From: Candidatus Brocadia pituitae
Lineage (GTDB): Bacteria; Planctomycetota; Brocadiia; Brocadiales; Brocadiaceae
Direction of reading: 5' to 3'
Length of the DNA: 64,000 nucleotides
Assembly (NCBI GenBank): GCA_017347445.1
Contig: AP021856.1
Coordinates: 3,604,613 to 3,668,612 of the forward strand
Shown here: piece by piece, positions 1 through 9,208 of the stretch
Numbering within the stretch: the first letter of the stretch is position 1
Layout of the letters: each line of letters starts with the position of its first letter
The notes under the pieces: model-generated
Database searches by the model: none
Seen by the model: the letters and a program-made list of their open reading frames with translations, nothing else
Told to the model about the DNA's origin: nothing
Translations under genes and position numbers: made by a program

Positions 1-2232
1 ACCTGCCCGTGCATGGTATTCTCTTAAAAAACCGTAGAATGCCTCTACAATACCATTAAAATCAGGCAAAGAATTTCCCATTTCTTCTTTGCTAATTTCC
101 CTGAATCTTTCCTTAGTAAAGCGGAATTGAGGGGAATCATTTTCATTGTCTTTTGGAGCACGACACGACAGAGGCGTCTCATTTAAAATCTCTTTGCGGT
201 AATCTAAGAGATGATTGGTGCGAAGCGAGTATATCTCCCGATCGGTTAAGCCTACGAGAGGTGAGCGCAGGACACCCACCAATGCAATCAGATCGTGAGG
301 ATTCTCGATGATGCGCAGGAGATTGATGAAGTCAAGAATTTCCTGCGTGGAATAGAAGTATTTTTCGCCTTCCACGATATAAGGGATATCGTATCTTTTA
401 AGCGCTTCAACATAAGGTCTCACCTGGGTAAACGCACGCAACAGCAATGCAACATCCTTATATGCGAGCTTGCGAATCCTGTTTTCAGCCAAGGGATCTT
501 CCATAGTTTCATGATTCACGTGTCTGGCAATCCATCGTGCAATCCACTCTGCCTCTGCCTCCCTTGCCTCGTCTGCCTTTAGTTCTTTGCCTTCCTTATC
601 GGAAACCAGGACGATATCAACGTTCTGAAAGGGGTGTCTCTTTTGTCTCTGTGCATGGATAGGAATATAGCATGCTTGTAAGCCAGGCTGTTCTACCATG
701 ATTCTTCCGTCAAAGAGCTGGTTTACCACCTCAATGATGCCGGAATGACTCCTGAAATTTTCCTGTAATTTCAACGGTCCATCTGGTCCGCACACCTGAT
801 TAACCACCTGTTCATACGCCTCAATGTCCGCCCTGCGAAATGCATAAATGGACTGCTTGGGGTCACCCACGATGAAGAGTTTTCCCTCTTCAAGTGTTAT
901 CTTTCTGACGTCTGTGCTGTAATGTCCCAGCTCCTCAGAGAGAAAAAGGACGATTTCGTACTGGACAGGATCCGTGTCTTGGAACTCATCAACAAGCATT
1001 ACCCGGAAATCGTTCTTCAGCTTCTCACGGATATAACGATGCTCTTTCCTTTGCAATAAATCCCTGGTAAGGGCAAGCAGTCCGTCAAAAGAGACGTATC
1101 CCTGAGAAAGATACGATTGCCGAAAGGCCTTTGCGAACGACAGGATGAGGCTTGTCGTAGCCGAGATGAAGCCATCATCGACCTTTTTTAATTTCTTTAG
1201 GAAGGCATGACACTCTTTTACCACTTCCTGTGCGATTTCAAATCCTTCGTCTGCCCAACCATTCTTTGCTTCGGAAGCTTTTTTATCGAGATCATATTCT
1301 AACGCATGCAGATACCCGATACCCTGCTTTTTTATTGCATCAAGGATCTTCGATAGTTCATGTAATTGTGAGAGGAGATTGTTATTGGGCTTTTCACAAT
1401 GCGGAATAATCTTAAGGATTTTGGTTTGTATGGGTTCAATTAGGGTTGTGAGGGTTGATGTTTTCCCCGGTACAACGCCCCCTAACCCTCCTCCACCAAG
1501 GGAGGGAAGTATGTGCGGGGATGATCTAGAGTACTGGTGAGCTGTTACAGATGTATCATCCATCTCCGGTGTAAGGGATTCCAGAGGAATCGTAAACCCT
1601 GACAATTTCTTTGCAAGGTCTTTGAGATATGCAAGATCTAATCGCCTCAATACGTCCTTCCAGAGGTGTGCACGGGGAGAAGTCAGCGTAAGTTCTTCCG
1701 CGATCCAGATATTCCATTCTTTATCAAAGAGTTCCTCAAAGGCATCGCCTTCATCCACGATAAATCCTGGTACCACGCCCGATTCGATAGGATACAGTCG
1801 TAATATATGGGCGGCAAAGCTGTGAATCGTCCCGATAAGGGCCTTGTCCATGTCTTCCAGCGATTTCCTTGCACGGCATTCAATCTCGGCATGAGTCGTA
1901 TGATACACATCGCGGATATGCGCAAGAAATTTCTCTCTCTTTTTCAGCTCTTCTGGTGAAGCGTTCCCATTGATTGCGGCTACAACCCCTTCCAGCTCCC
2001 CCATCAGCCTCACCTTCATATCGCTTGCGGCCTTCTCCGTAAAGGTCATAGCCACAATTCTGAGGATAGGACTTTCTTCTTTCTGCAGCCGTTTGTGACC
2101 TAAGAGCACATGTAACAAGCGATTTACCAGGAGTGTTGTCTTTCCTGTTCCAGCCCCGGCAATGACAACGACATTTCTCTCCAGTTCGGATACAGCAACT
2201 TCTCTTGTTTCATTATCGATGGGTTCTGGCAT
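1..2232 (-). CDS. AddA/UvrD-type superfamily 1 DNA helicase (3' part outside window)
   Basis: The gene reads leftward and runs off the window edge with 744 codons and no stop, so only the N-terminal two-thirds is visible. The Walker A motif GAGTGKTT lies at residues 26-33. Motif II VDEFQDTDP (about 412-420), motif III GDPKQSIYAFR (about 455-465) and motif IV QENFRSHSG follow. This order is typical of UvrD/AddA/RecB helicases that unwind DNA in double-strand-break processing. The long insertions between motifs and the early Walker A fit AddA better than UvrD, but the nuclease domain would lie outside the window. Start chosen: ATG 2232-2230. A few upstream in-frame codons are open, so the true start could be slightly earlier. 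Residues about 239-250 (LPSLGGGGLGGVV) are encoded by a copy of a dispersed G/C-rich repeat. Confidence 0.85.
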   Translation of the reverse strand, partial: MPEPIDNETREVAVSELERNVVVIAGAGTGKTTLLVNRLLHVLLGHKRLQKEESPILRIVAMTFTEKAASDMKVRLMGELEGVVAAINGNASPEELKKREKFLAHIRDVYHTTHAEIECRARKSLEDMDKALIGTIHSFAAHILRLYPIESGVVPGFIVDEGDAFEELFDKEWNIWIAEELTLTSPRAHLWKDVLRRLDLAYLKDLAKKLSGFTIPLESLTPEMDDTSVTAHQYSRSSPHILPSLGGGGLGGVVPGKTSTLTTLIEPIQTKILKIIPHCEKPNNNLLSQLHELSKILDAIKKQGIGYLHALEYDLDKKASEAKNGWADEGFEIAQEVVKECHAFLKKLKKVDDGFISATTSLILSFAKAFRQSYLSQGYVSFDGLLALTRDLLQRKEHRYIREKLKNDFRVMLVDEFQDTDPVQYEIVLFLSEELGHYSTDVRKITLEEGKLFIVGDPKQSIYAFRRADIEAYEQVVNQVCGPDGPLKLQENFRSHSGIIEVVNQLFDGRIMVEQPGLQACYIPIHAQRQKRHPFQNVDIVLVSDKEGKELKADEAREAEAEWIARWIARHVNHETMEDPLAENRIRKLAYKDVALLLRAFTQVRPYVEALKRYDIPYIVEGEKYFYSTQEILDFINLLRIIENPHDLIALVGVLRSPLVGLTDREIYSLRTNHLLDYRKEILNETPLSCRAPKDNENDSPQFRFTKERFREISKEEMGNSLPDFNGIVEAFYGFLREYHARAG
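1480..1520. repeat. Dispersed C/G-run repeat inside the helicase gene
   Basis: The stretch has the pattern CCCCCTAACCCT...CCAAGGGAGGG seen in intergenic repeats elsewhere in the window (7378-7530, 42179-42246). Here it lies in frame within the helicase ORF and encodes a Gly-rich loop between motifs. Confidence 0.5.
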
Positions 2233-2374
2233 GGTGATAAACTGCAGCTCTGTGATTGCAAACGTTGAGTAAGATTGTGTTGAACGCAAGTAAAACCCAA
2301 CAGCAGCCTCTGCGACCCGTGATCACGTTGTTTCGCTGGGACGAGAAGGAGTACGGAAGCGTTTTTTCCGGTTT

Positions 2375-2500
2375 TTACTCTGGAGAAGGTGTTTTGTCAC
2401 CCTTTTTTCCGAAGATAATGCCCAGGGAAACAAAACCCAGCATCACGGTAATGAACGTAATATATGCTGCAATCAATAGCCTTCCGTAGAATCCACCCAT
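2375..2500 (-). CDS. Small single-span membrane protein (41 aa)
   Basis: This short ORF starts with ATG behind an AGGAG Shine-Dalgarno sequence (minus strand, about 7 nt upstream) and encodes 41 residues. After MGGFYGRLLIAA comes one hydrophobic helix (about residues 8-30), then a short charged tail GKKGDKTPSPE. It lies 9 bp downstream of the BatE-like gene on the same strand, so it is probably the last gene of the Bat operon. No family is recognised. The ribosome site, spacing and clean membrane segment make it more likely real than chance. It could be a small subunit or regulator of the membrane Bat proteins; that is inference. Confidence 0.6.
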   Translation of the reverse strand: MGGFYGRLLIAAYITFITVMLGFVSLGIIFGKKGDKTPSPE

Positions 2501-2509
2501 TTCACGCTC

Positions 2510-3418
2510 CTAAATCAGATCCACATATTTTTTTTGCAGCCACCCTCTCCTCACCTCTCTGCTTGCCTTTTCTCCGACACCCGTTTCTGAACCTGCACCT
2601 CGTTTTACCCCTACTTTTACATATACCCGATACCAATCGTCTTTTTCATCTTCAATCACACATTCGGCGCCATTATGTATTTCAAATTTCGGTTCATATT
2701 CTTCCCCAGGTCCATATCGTACCTCGCACTCTGAAGTAACAATCACCCCATAATTTACCCCTTGTTCAAGGTAAATTTTAATACCGAAAGATACTATCAC
2801 AACAAACAAGATGGAAGCAAAACCGATGGAGAGCTTTTTCATTCCTGCATGTCTGCGAATGGTCGAAAAAAACAAGATGGCCATCAACACCACATATAGC
2901 GATATTGCCACGAGTGATAATTCGTTTCGGTTCAGGAAAAATAACCAAAAGAATATCCGCTTTATCACAGCCGGAATTTCTGTTGATAATTCTTTATCCT
3001 TGGTGGAACCTTTCGCTAACCTCAGATTCGCGTTGATATCCGCATTTCTAGGCATGAGTCGCTCTGCCCTCCGGTAGTTTACAATTGCCTTCCCCAATTC
3101 CCCGCGTCGATAATAGGTATTTCCCAGATTATAATATATCTGACCGTTCCTGAAACCGCCTGTCAGCACGGCCTCGTAGAGATCTGTTGCTTCTTTTAGT
3201 TTCTGATCTGCTTCCGGTATGCTTTTTGAGGCAATCAACTTCATTGCCTGCAGATATTTCTCGTTGGCTTCCGCACATAATTTAACCGCCTCATCCCTTG
3301 AAATTCCGGATTTCGGATTTTGTATTTTGGATTTTAATGATCCGCTATGTGCACTCGGTATTCCGCAATCCAAAAAGGGAAGGAGAAATAAAAAAAGAAC
3401 CCATAAACGTATCATCAT
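2510..3418 (-). CDS. BatE-like TPR and SH3 domain membrane protein
   Basis: The 302-aa protein has an N-terminal hydrophobic export segment, a TPR pair (about residues 50-130, with the YYNLGNTYYRRGELGKAI pattern), two transmembrane helices (about 150-215) and a C-terminal bacterial SH3-like domain (about 225-300, ending RRGWLQKKYVDLI). This layout matches BatE proteins of aerotolerance-type operons. BatE acts in the envelope with the BatA/BatB von Willebrand proteins; its molecular role is not settled. The start overlaps the stop of the upstream batD gene by 4 bp, which suggests translational coupling. Residues about 28-38 (KSKIQNPKS) look like translated dispersed repeat sequence. Confidence 0.75.
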   Translation of the reverse strand: MMIRLWVLFLFLLPFLDCGIPSAHSGSLKSKIQNPKSGISRDEAVKLCAEANEKYLQAMKLIASKSIPEADQKLKEATDLYEAVLTGGFRNGQIYYNLGNTYYRRGELGKAIVNYRRAERLMPRNADINANLRLAKGSTKDKELSTEIPAVIKRIFFWLFFLNRNELSLVAISLYVVLMAILFFSTIRRHAGMKKLSIGFASILFVVIVSFGIKIYLEQGVNYGVIVTSECEVRYGPGEEYEPKFEIHNGAECVIEDEKDDWYRVYVKVGVKRGAGSETGVGEKASREVRRGWLQKKYVDLI

Positions 3419-5298
3419 GACAATTGTCTCTCCATCTTCGTAATGAGTTCTTCCGCAAGCTTTAACGAACGCTCCATCTCGTCCACGGTCCCGCTGTCTT
3501 TCGAGAATCGCCGATGGTCATAATCCGTGAAACAGCGGGAAACATCTTCGATGACATCATCTTTAATCCCTCGTTGTTGCAGGAGTGAAACCACTTTATC
3601 TTCTGTAGCGCTTGCCGGAGGAATATTGAATTTATCCGCCAGGTAATCGGACACTGCTTTTGATAGGCAGGAAAAAAACTCTGCCGGCGAATTCTGACGG
3701 AGCATAGATCTCGCCTCTTCCAGCCTCTTTTTTGCCATCACATGCGCCCGTCTTGTCCTGGCATATCCAATATCAGAGGTTAATCTGTCGTTATGCCGGC
3801 TTATTAACAAAGAGGTAATAACCACGACTGCAGGAATAAAAAGAAACCCGGCGATGTATGGATTCCGGTAAACAGGGTTTCCTTGATTCCGCAATGCGGC
3901 CAGATTTGTCATGATGGGCAGAATATCTTCCGTTAGCAGTTGCACCTGGTGTTTGGCAGGGATCACATTGTTATGAGAAAGTGTTAGCTGAATAGGCACC
4001 TCCTGTTCTCCCGCTTCGACCGTAATGGGAATCGGTTCTTTGGTAATCGTTTTATATTGCCCTGCATGCGGGTCAAAAAAGCTAAAGACGATTGCCGGTG
4101 TAGATTTTAGGTCTGGTTTTTGTGGCTCTATGACCTTACTAAACACCTTTCGTCCGCGTATCACTTCTTCTCTGTTCGTAATTTGTGTAGTAGATTCTGA
4201 TGGATACACTTTAAAATCGTTTTCTTTGTTTATAATCAGCACGGGTTCATGAATCGTCTGGATATTTCCTTCCCCATATACTGACATGGAAAGTGTTATC
4301 GGGTCACCGACCTTTACGTGCTGTGACTGTGTTGAGACCTCCATATGAAAGGCGCCTACCGCGCCTTTAAACTCTTTGGGTTTACCTTCTTCCGGCAACG
4401 GCTTCACTTTGAGGGTAATCGAGTCAGTTGTCCTTTCTATGGGATATCGTTTCTGTTCCCTGCCAAAAAAGTCATCGAAGAAGGCGTCACTAAAAAAACT
4501 ATCAGAAGGTGTATTCCTCCGGTCTCTCTGTTGCCGAACAATCAAATTACATTTCACTTTGGCTGCTGATATTGTTAGGTCTCCGGACATCATTGGAAAA
4601 AGCGCTGTACGCAGTTCTAGGACATTGTAGAGAATTCCATCCCGGATCTCTTCATATTGTCTCTGGTCCCCAAGCTTTTCTTCCATAAAGCTTTTTGCAG
4701 CCGGCGCTGTATAGTCGATATCACCCACCGGCAATCCTTTTTGAAAATAGAATTTGAATGACAGTGCGATCTGTTCGTATACATACGCCTCATGCTTGTC
4801 AACGCTCAACTCAACAAAGACAAGTTTTTCCAAATTCTGGGCTTGTGCATCTGATGAACGGGGCATATCAACCACTTCTACCTTTAATGGTTGAGAAGAA
4901 TAGACCTTTCCTTTGTACTCCAGCGTTGATGGACCAATGGTGAATTTCCCTTTTGCGGAAGGTTGCAAGACATAGGTATAACTCTTTCTGACCGAGACTG
5001 CTCCATTAATATTAAATTCTTGTGCGGAGATGCTTGGGCCATACAGCAGGGTAAATCCCTCAATGGCTGGGAAAGACGGGTGCGCGGTATCCTGTGTGCC
5101 ATGAATGGTTAATGTCAATTTCAGCTGATCATTCAGTGTCAGGATATTCTGATCGACGGTCGCCGTTACCAGAATATCCTGTGCACATAGTTTTCCCACG
5201 CATGCAAAAATGGCAAAAACAGACATCAAAATACTGCAATAGTGCTTATATACGCTCATCGTAAAGACCTTTTTGAAAAAATCACCAATCCTTTTCAA
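3415..5298 (-). CDS. BatD-family oxygen tolerance protein
   Basis: The 627-aa protein has an N-terminal signal/anchor segment ending at about residue 40 (CVGKLCAQD). Long beta-rich periplasmic domains of the BatD type follow (TVDQNILTLNDQLKLTLTI and the YTYVLQPSAKGKFTIGP motif). A transmembrane helix lies at about 480-500, and a cytoplasmic helical tail resembles the C-terminus of other Bat-operon proteins (AEFFSCLSKAVSDYLADKF). BatD is thought to work with the MoxR ATPase and the VWA proteins in envelope assembly or stress resistance. A later Met at residue 15 would give a more typical signal peptide. The gene overlaps batC by 17 bp upstream and batE by 4 bp downstream. Confidence 0.85.
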   Translation of the reverse strand: MKRIGDFFKKVFTMSVYKHYCSILMSVFAIFACVGKLCAQDILVTATVDQNILTLNDQLKLTLTIHGTQDTAHPSFPAIEGFTLLYGPSISAQEFNINGAVSVRKSYTYVLQPSAKGKFTIGPSTLEYKGKVYSSQPLKVEVVDMPRSSDAQAQNLEKLVFVELSVDKHEAYVYEQIALSFKFYFQKGLPVGDIDYTAPAAKSFMEEKLGDQRQYEEIRDGILYNVLELRTALFPMMSGDLTISAAKVKCNLIVRQQRDRRNTPSDSFFSDAFFDDFFGREQKRYPIERTTDSITLKVKPLPEEGKPKEFKGAVGAFHMEVSTQSQHVKVGDPITLSMSVYGEGNIQTIHEPVLIINKENDFKVYPSESTTQITNREEVIRGRKVFSKVIEPQKPDLKSTPAIVFSFFDPHAGQYKTITKEPIPITVEAGEQEVPIQLTLSHNNVIPAKHQVQLLTEDILPIMTNLAALRNQGNPVYRNPYIAGFLFIPAVVVITSLLISRHNDRLTSDIGYARTRRAHVMAKKRLEEARSMLRQNSPAEFFSCLSKAVSDYLADKFNIPPASATEDKVVSLLQQRGIKDDVIEDVSRCFTDYDHRRFSKDSGTVDEMERSLKLAEELITKMERQLS

Positions 5299-6199
5299 CG
5301 GACTTATGCTGCAGGCGCTGTTTATCCCGCATCTCCTGCCTTGTCTCTTTCTCTGCGTGATTTAACGCATTAAGAAACCGCTCTGCCTCCTCCTTTGACA
5401 TTTGTCTCTGACCCTGATGTGGGGTTGGCTGAGGCTGCTGTGCCTGTTGTTCTTTTTGTTTATTCTTGTCCGGCTGAGCCTGCCTATGCTCTTTGTTTTG
5501 GCTATCACTTTCCGGGGTATTTTCGGGACTGGGTTCCTGTTTGTTCTGTTGTGATTTGTCTTGTTCTTTCTCTTCGTTTTTATCTTCCTTTTGGCGCTGA
5601 TCTTCCTTGTTGTTCTTGTCGTCCTGCTTCTGCTGTTGATTGTTTTGATCCTGATCCTGATCTTGCTCCTTCTGATTCTGCTCCTGATCTTGACCCTGCT
5701 GCTGTTGCTTTTGTTCATTTTCTTTTATCTTCCGTTCAACGAACTCATAGTTATATCTGGCATCGTTTTTCAGGGCATCAATTGACTCATCACCCTTGTA
5801 CCCCAGCCCATCGGCAAGATCCACCGCCTTCTTATAATATTCCATAGCCTCTTTCATCTTCCCCTGCCGGTACAGAGTATTCCCCATATTAAAGCTTGCC
5901 TTCGCCTGCATCTCTGGATTGCCAGACTGCACTACTTTGTCAAACAATTGAGCAGCCTCATCATATTTTTTTCTTTGATATTGAGTACCAGCTATATTAA
6001 AGTCTAATTGAGGTAGCGGAGGAGAATCAATCCGGGCATTAACATATTTATCCAGGGCATCATCATACGCACCGCGATGGTACAACTCGTTCCCTTCTCT
6101 CACCTTGTCAGCCAGCGGATCGATCCATCCCAGGGAAACCAGCACAAGGAATACCTTCATAAAAAAACCGGATTTACGCATATTTCCTTTGTTATTCAA
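5282..6199 (-). CDS. BatC-like TPR protein with low-complexity tail
   Basis: The 305-aa protein has an N-terminal export/anchor helix (FFMKVFLVLVSLG), three to four TPR motifs (about residues 30-165, including NMGNTLYRQGKMKEAMEYY) and a very acidic/basic Gln-Lys-Glu-Asp tail (about 170-260). The tail ends in a more ordered helix that contains SKEEAERFLNALNHAE. This is the usual BatC layout, and that final helix is a common BatC ending. The gene sits between batB and batD and overlaps both, which supports co-translation. The low-complexity tail produces long open frames on the other strand that are not genes. Confidence 0.8.
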   Translation of the reverse strand: MNNKGNMRKSGFFMKVFLVLVSLGWIDPLADKVREGNELYHRGAYDDALDKYVNARIDSPPLPQLDFNIAGTQYQRKKYDEAAQLFDKVVQSGNPEMQAKASFNMGNTLYRQGKMKEAMEYYKKAVDLADGLGYKGDESIDALKNDARYNYEFVERKIKENEQKQQQQGQDQEQNQKEQDQDQDQNNQQQKQDDKNNKEDQRQKEDKNEEKEQDKSQQNKQEPSPENTPESDSQNKEHRQAQPDKNKQKEQQAQQPQPTPHQGQRQMSKEEAERFLNALNHAEKETRQEMRDKQRLQHKSVEKDW

Positions 6200-7244
6200 C
6201 AGAGTTGCCTTTTGCTGAGCGAAACCTCACGTTTGCTACCTTCTTCCTGTCCAACCAAAAACTCTCCATGGCGATAAGCACCATGGCAATAAAAAGAGGA
6301 ATTTGGTACCGGTTCACGTACCGCTTTACCCGTTGGGTTTTATAGGTAGACTCCTCAATCTTGGCAATACTGTCCTTATAAATCTTTTCCAGCCCCCACC
6401 TGGTATCATATGCCGGTGTATATAATCCTCCCGTCTCTAAGGCGATTTTATTTAAGGTAATTTCATCCAGCCTTGACTTAACGACCTGACCTTGTCTGTC
6501 TTTCAGTAATCGCTCCTGACCACTTTCATCCCTGATTCTGATATAGGAACCGTCCTTCTTTCCCACACCTACCGTGTAAATAACAATACCTTTCTCTTTG
6601 GCAGCAGCGGCAGCTTTTAACGGGTCGTCTTCGTGAGTCTCACCATCGGTGATCAGGATAATAGCCTTGTGATTTTTTGAATCTGTCTCAAACGCATCAA
6701 TCCCTTTTCTAATCGCCTCAGACAGGGCAGTGCCCCCCAGCGGAATGATATTTGTATTTACATCCTGCAAAAAGAGCCGGAAAGCGCCATAATCTGACGT
6801 GAGCGGGCAGTAAAGAAACGCTGAACCTGCAAATACGACCAGCCCGACACGGTCTCCCGCCAGGACATGCAACAGATCTTCAATCTCCCTTTTTGCTACT
6901 TCCAGCCGGTTGGGTTTCACATCATCGGCCAGCATGCTTCGCGAAGTGTCCACGGCAACAACGATATCAATCCCTTTTTTCTCGACGTCTTCCCAATGGT
7001 AACCCCACTTCGGCTCAATAAGGGTAAGAATCAAAAACAGGATACCGGCGATCATGAAAACAGCCTTCAGCCATAGTTTTTTCTTATGAACGGAGAGACC
7101 GGTTTTTTGCAGCAATTCGATACTTGCAAAGGTATTGAGATCGCGCATCTTTTTCTTGAAAACAAGGAAGTATCCGAGACTCAACACCGGAATAACAGCA
7201 AGCAGGTAAAGGTAACTAAGGTTTCCGTATTTCATAATTTGCAT
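6192..7244 (-). CDS. BatB, membrane-anchored von Willebrand factor A protein
   Basis: The 350-aa protein has two N-terminal transmembrane helices (about residues 8-25 and 55-75), then a VWA domain (about 90-290) with an intact metal-ion-dependent adhesion site: DTSRSM, the later threonine in LGGTALSEA, and ITDGETHED. A final helix lies near 310-330. It closely resembles its neighbour BatA, as expected for the BatA/BatB pair. The VWA domain probably binds a protein partner in the periplasm through a divalent cation. The gene overlaps batC by 8 bp downstream. It is separated from batA by about 300 bp of repeat sequence, so it may also have its own promoter. Confidence 0.88.
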   Translation of the reverse strand: MQIMKYGNLSYLYLLAVIPVLSLGYFLVFKKKMRDLNTFASIELLQKTGLSVHKKKLWLKAVFMIAGILFLILTLIEPKWGYHWEDVEKKGIDIVVAVDTSRSMLADDVKPNRLEVAKREIEDLLHVLAGDRVGLVVFAGSAFLYCPLTSDYGAFRLFLQDVNTNIIPLGGTALSEAIRKGIDAFETDSKNHKAIILITDGETHEDDPLKAAAAAKEKGIVIYTVGVGKKDGSYIRIRDESGQERLLKDRQGQVVKSRLDEITLNKIALETGGLYTPAYDTRWGLEKIYKDSIAKIEESTYKTQRVKRYVNRYQIPLFIAMVLIAMESFWLDRKKVANVRFRSAKGNSVE

Positions 7245-7377
7245 TAAAAAACGTGGAAAAAAGAGACGAGTAAGAATTTAAACGACACCGGTCGATTTCT
7301 CTGTATTATCTCTATTATCTTTTGCTATTACGATTTTAAACATTAAAAGACAAAAACCCCAACGACTTTTATTTTTA

Positions 7378-7532
7378 CACACCCATGCCCCTCTCAAGAG
7401 GGCATGTGAGAAGTCCACTCTTGGGAGGGGACTCAGGGGTGGGTTGTTCCCTTTCCTTTGAAGGGAGGAGCTAGGGGGTGACTATTCTTCTTTTACCCCC
7501 ATCTTAACCTCCCCCATCGAGGGAGAAGTACT
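7378..7532. repeat. Palindromic C/G-run repeats between batA and batB
   Basis: The 308-bp gap between batA and batB contains no ORF of note. It holds a tandem set of palindromes of the type CCCCTCTCAAGAGGG followed by CTCTTGGGAGGGG, then CTTTGAAGGGAGG and CTCCCCCATCGAGGGAG units. A closely similar copy in the same orientation is at 42179-42246. The repeats could form hairpins that attenuate or process the bat transcript. Confidence 0.7.
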
Positions 7533-7552
7533 TTTTTTGAAATTCCTGTGCA

Positions 7553-8548
7553 TCAAGGTAATTTCCTTAACCGTGTTTTCTTTAGACCTAATTCGATTAA
7601 TAACAACCCAAAAGCCGGTAATAAAAAATAATGAAACAATTCCTTGTATTCTGTATACTGAGTCACCTCTGATTCTGTTTTTTCGAGTTTATCGATCTGC
7701 CGGTAAATTTCTTTTAACGACTCGGTATCGGTTGCCCGGTAATAGTTCCCGTCGGTAATCTTTGCAATTTCCCTCAGGGCATCATCGTCAATATCAATCT
7801 TTACCTGTTTCATGACCCTGTTTCCAAAGATGTCTAGTGCCGGAAACGGGGCAAGGCCCTTTGTACCGGCGCCAATCGTATAAACCTTGATTCCAAAGGT
7901 CCTGGCTATTTCTGCAGCGGTAAGAGGGTCGATTTCACCCGCATTGTTTCTCCCGTCCGTTAAGAGGATAATTACCTTACTCTTTGCCTTCGTATCCTTC
8001 AGTCTTTCAATTGATGAACCAAGGGCAGATCCTATAGCGGTGCCGTCCTCAACCATTCCAATTTCCACCTTTTCCAGAAGCTGCAGCAACATATCGTGGT
8101 CGAGAGTCATCGGGCACTGGGTATACGGACGTCCGGCAAAAACAACCAAACCGATACGGTCATTGGTGCGTTGCAGGATAAAATCTTTTACCACCGGTTT
8201 AATAATATGAAGCCGGTTATAGCGCTGACCTCTGATTTCAAAATCCTCAGCCAACATACTCCCTGATACATCCACGGCAAGCACAATATCAATCCCCTCT
8301 GTCGCAACTTTCGTTTGTTCGTTTCCGTACTGCGGACGCGCCAGGGCAATCACCATCAAAACAAGAGCTGCGGATCTGAGGGCAATAAGTATGTGTCTGT
8401 ATCTCTGGGCAAATGAAGGTTTTGTTTTTTTTAACGCTCCAAGAGAGGGAAAGACAACCTGATTGCTTCCCTTGCTTCGAAAGTAACTATAGATCAAGGG
8501 TGGAATGATAACAAGGAATACCAGGAGTAACGGGTTATGAAAGATCAT
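7553..8548 (-). CDS. BatA, membrane-anchored von Willebrand factor A protein
   Basis: The 331-aa protein has an N-terminal transmembrane pair (about residues 5-22 and 55-72), a VWA domain (about 85-290) and a C-terminal helix (about 308-325). The metal-binding site is complete: DVSGSM, DGTAIGSALG and LLTDGRNN. The opening segment (NPLLLVFLVIIPPLIYSYF) and the ALARPQYGN linker are characteristic of BatA. It lies in the Bat operon downstream of the MoxR ATPase and DUF58 genes, and is expected to act with them at the cytoplasmic membrane. The upstream gene ends only 6 bp away. Confidence 0.9.
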   Translation of the reverse strand: MIFHNPLLLVFLVIIPPLIYSYFRSKGSNQVVFPSLGALKKTKPSFAQRYRHILIALRSAALVLMVIALARPQYGNEQTKVATEGIDIVLAVDVSGSMLAEDFEIRGQRYNRLHIIKPVVKDFILQRTNDRIGLVVFAGRPYTQCPMTLDHDMLLQLLEKVEIGMVEDGTAIGSALGSSIERLKDTKAKSKVIILLTDGRNNAGEIDPLTAAEIARTFGIKVYTIGAGTKGLAPFPALDIFGNRVMKQVKIDIDDDALREIAKITDGNYYRATDTESLKEIYRQIDKLEKTESEVTQYTEYKELFHYFLLPAFGLLLIELGLKKTRLRKLP

Positions 8549-8554
8549 GGAAAC

Positions 8555-9073
8555 TTATATGCTCGTAAAAGAAAACCGCACCTGCTCCCCTTTTGAAATA
8601 GCATTCCAGATATCTGTTTCCGGAATTTCCTTATCGATGAAAATATCCACAAGGGCCTGGAGGGCTTCATTAGCCGACCGGATAAGATCTTCCATCCCTG
8701 TTGTATGGGTAAAATACCGGTTAAGATTCATTTCTGCCTGTTTATACATTTGCGCCCCCGCAAGCTCTTTCCTGAAGCCCATGTTCACCTCATATTCCAT
8801 AGAAATACCTTTTTCCACATACATCAGGCTTAAACTTGCCTTTTCACTTTCTATTTCAAAAAAACGGATTGTCTGTTCCTTTGCAAGGATTTCTTTGATC
8901 TCCGGGGTGCCATAGATGTCCCATAAGGTCTGCAAATTATTTTTGAGTCTTTCAAGTTCTTCTGCGGAAATTTTGCGCACCGGCATGACTGATGATTTTG
9001 CTCTTGTCTTCCCTTCAGAACCTTTTTCGTGGCTTAAATACTCATCCAAAAATTTTTCTGGCGCTTTTACCAT
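8555..9073 (-). CDS. Uncharacterised protein inside the Bat operon
   Basis: The 172-aa soluble protein has no signal peptide, no membrane helix and no family I recognise. It looks mixed alpha/beta, with a charged N-terminal region and a helical section (about residues 35-70), then possible beta strands and more helices (RSANEALQALVDIFI). It lies 6 bp upstream of batA and on the same strand as the operon, so it is very likely co-expressed with the Bat proteins. Usual Bat operons do not have a gene of this kind at this place. About 135 bp of non-coding sequence separates it from the upstream BatD-like gene. Confidence 0.65.
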   Translation of the reverse strand: MVKAPEKFLDEYLSHEKGSEGKTRAKSSVMPVRKISAEELERLKNNLQTLWDIYGTPEIKEILAKEQTIRFFEIESEKASLSLMYVEKGISMEYEVNMGFRKELAGAQMYKQAEMNLNRYFTHTTGMEDLIRSANEALQALVDIFIDKEIPETDIWNAISKGEQVRFSFTSI

Positions 9074-9208
9074 TATCTTTTATCCTTTTAAAAAAGTTTA
9101 CGTTCTCCCCCACGAATTACGTATTTCCAAACCACAACCGCAAAAGGAAATCTTTTTGGTACTATGCGACTGATAACGGGCATTTCAACCCTGGACAAGC
9201 TTGAGTTT

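Noticed and set aside
5362-5847. Long open frames on both strands across the batC tail
   Set aside because: They arise from the Gln/Lys/Asp-rich low-complexity tail of BatC; products are basic or Leu-rich repeats without start signals.
7378-7530. A CRISPR-like array from repeated CCCCTC/GAGGGG units
   Set aside because: Units are palindromes of varied length with no regular spacers; no cas genes are in the window.
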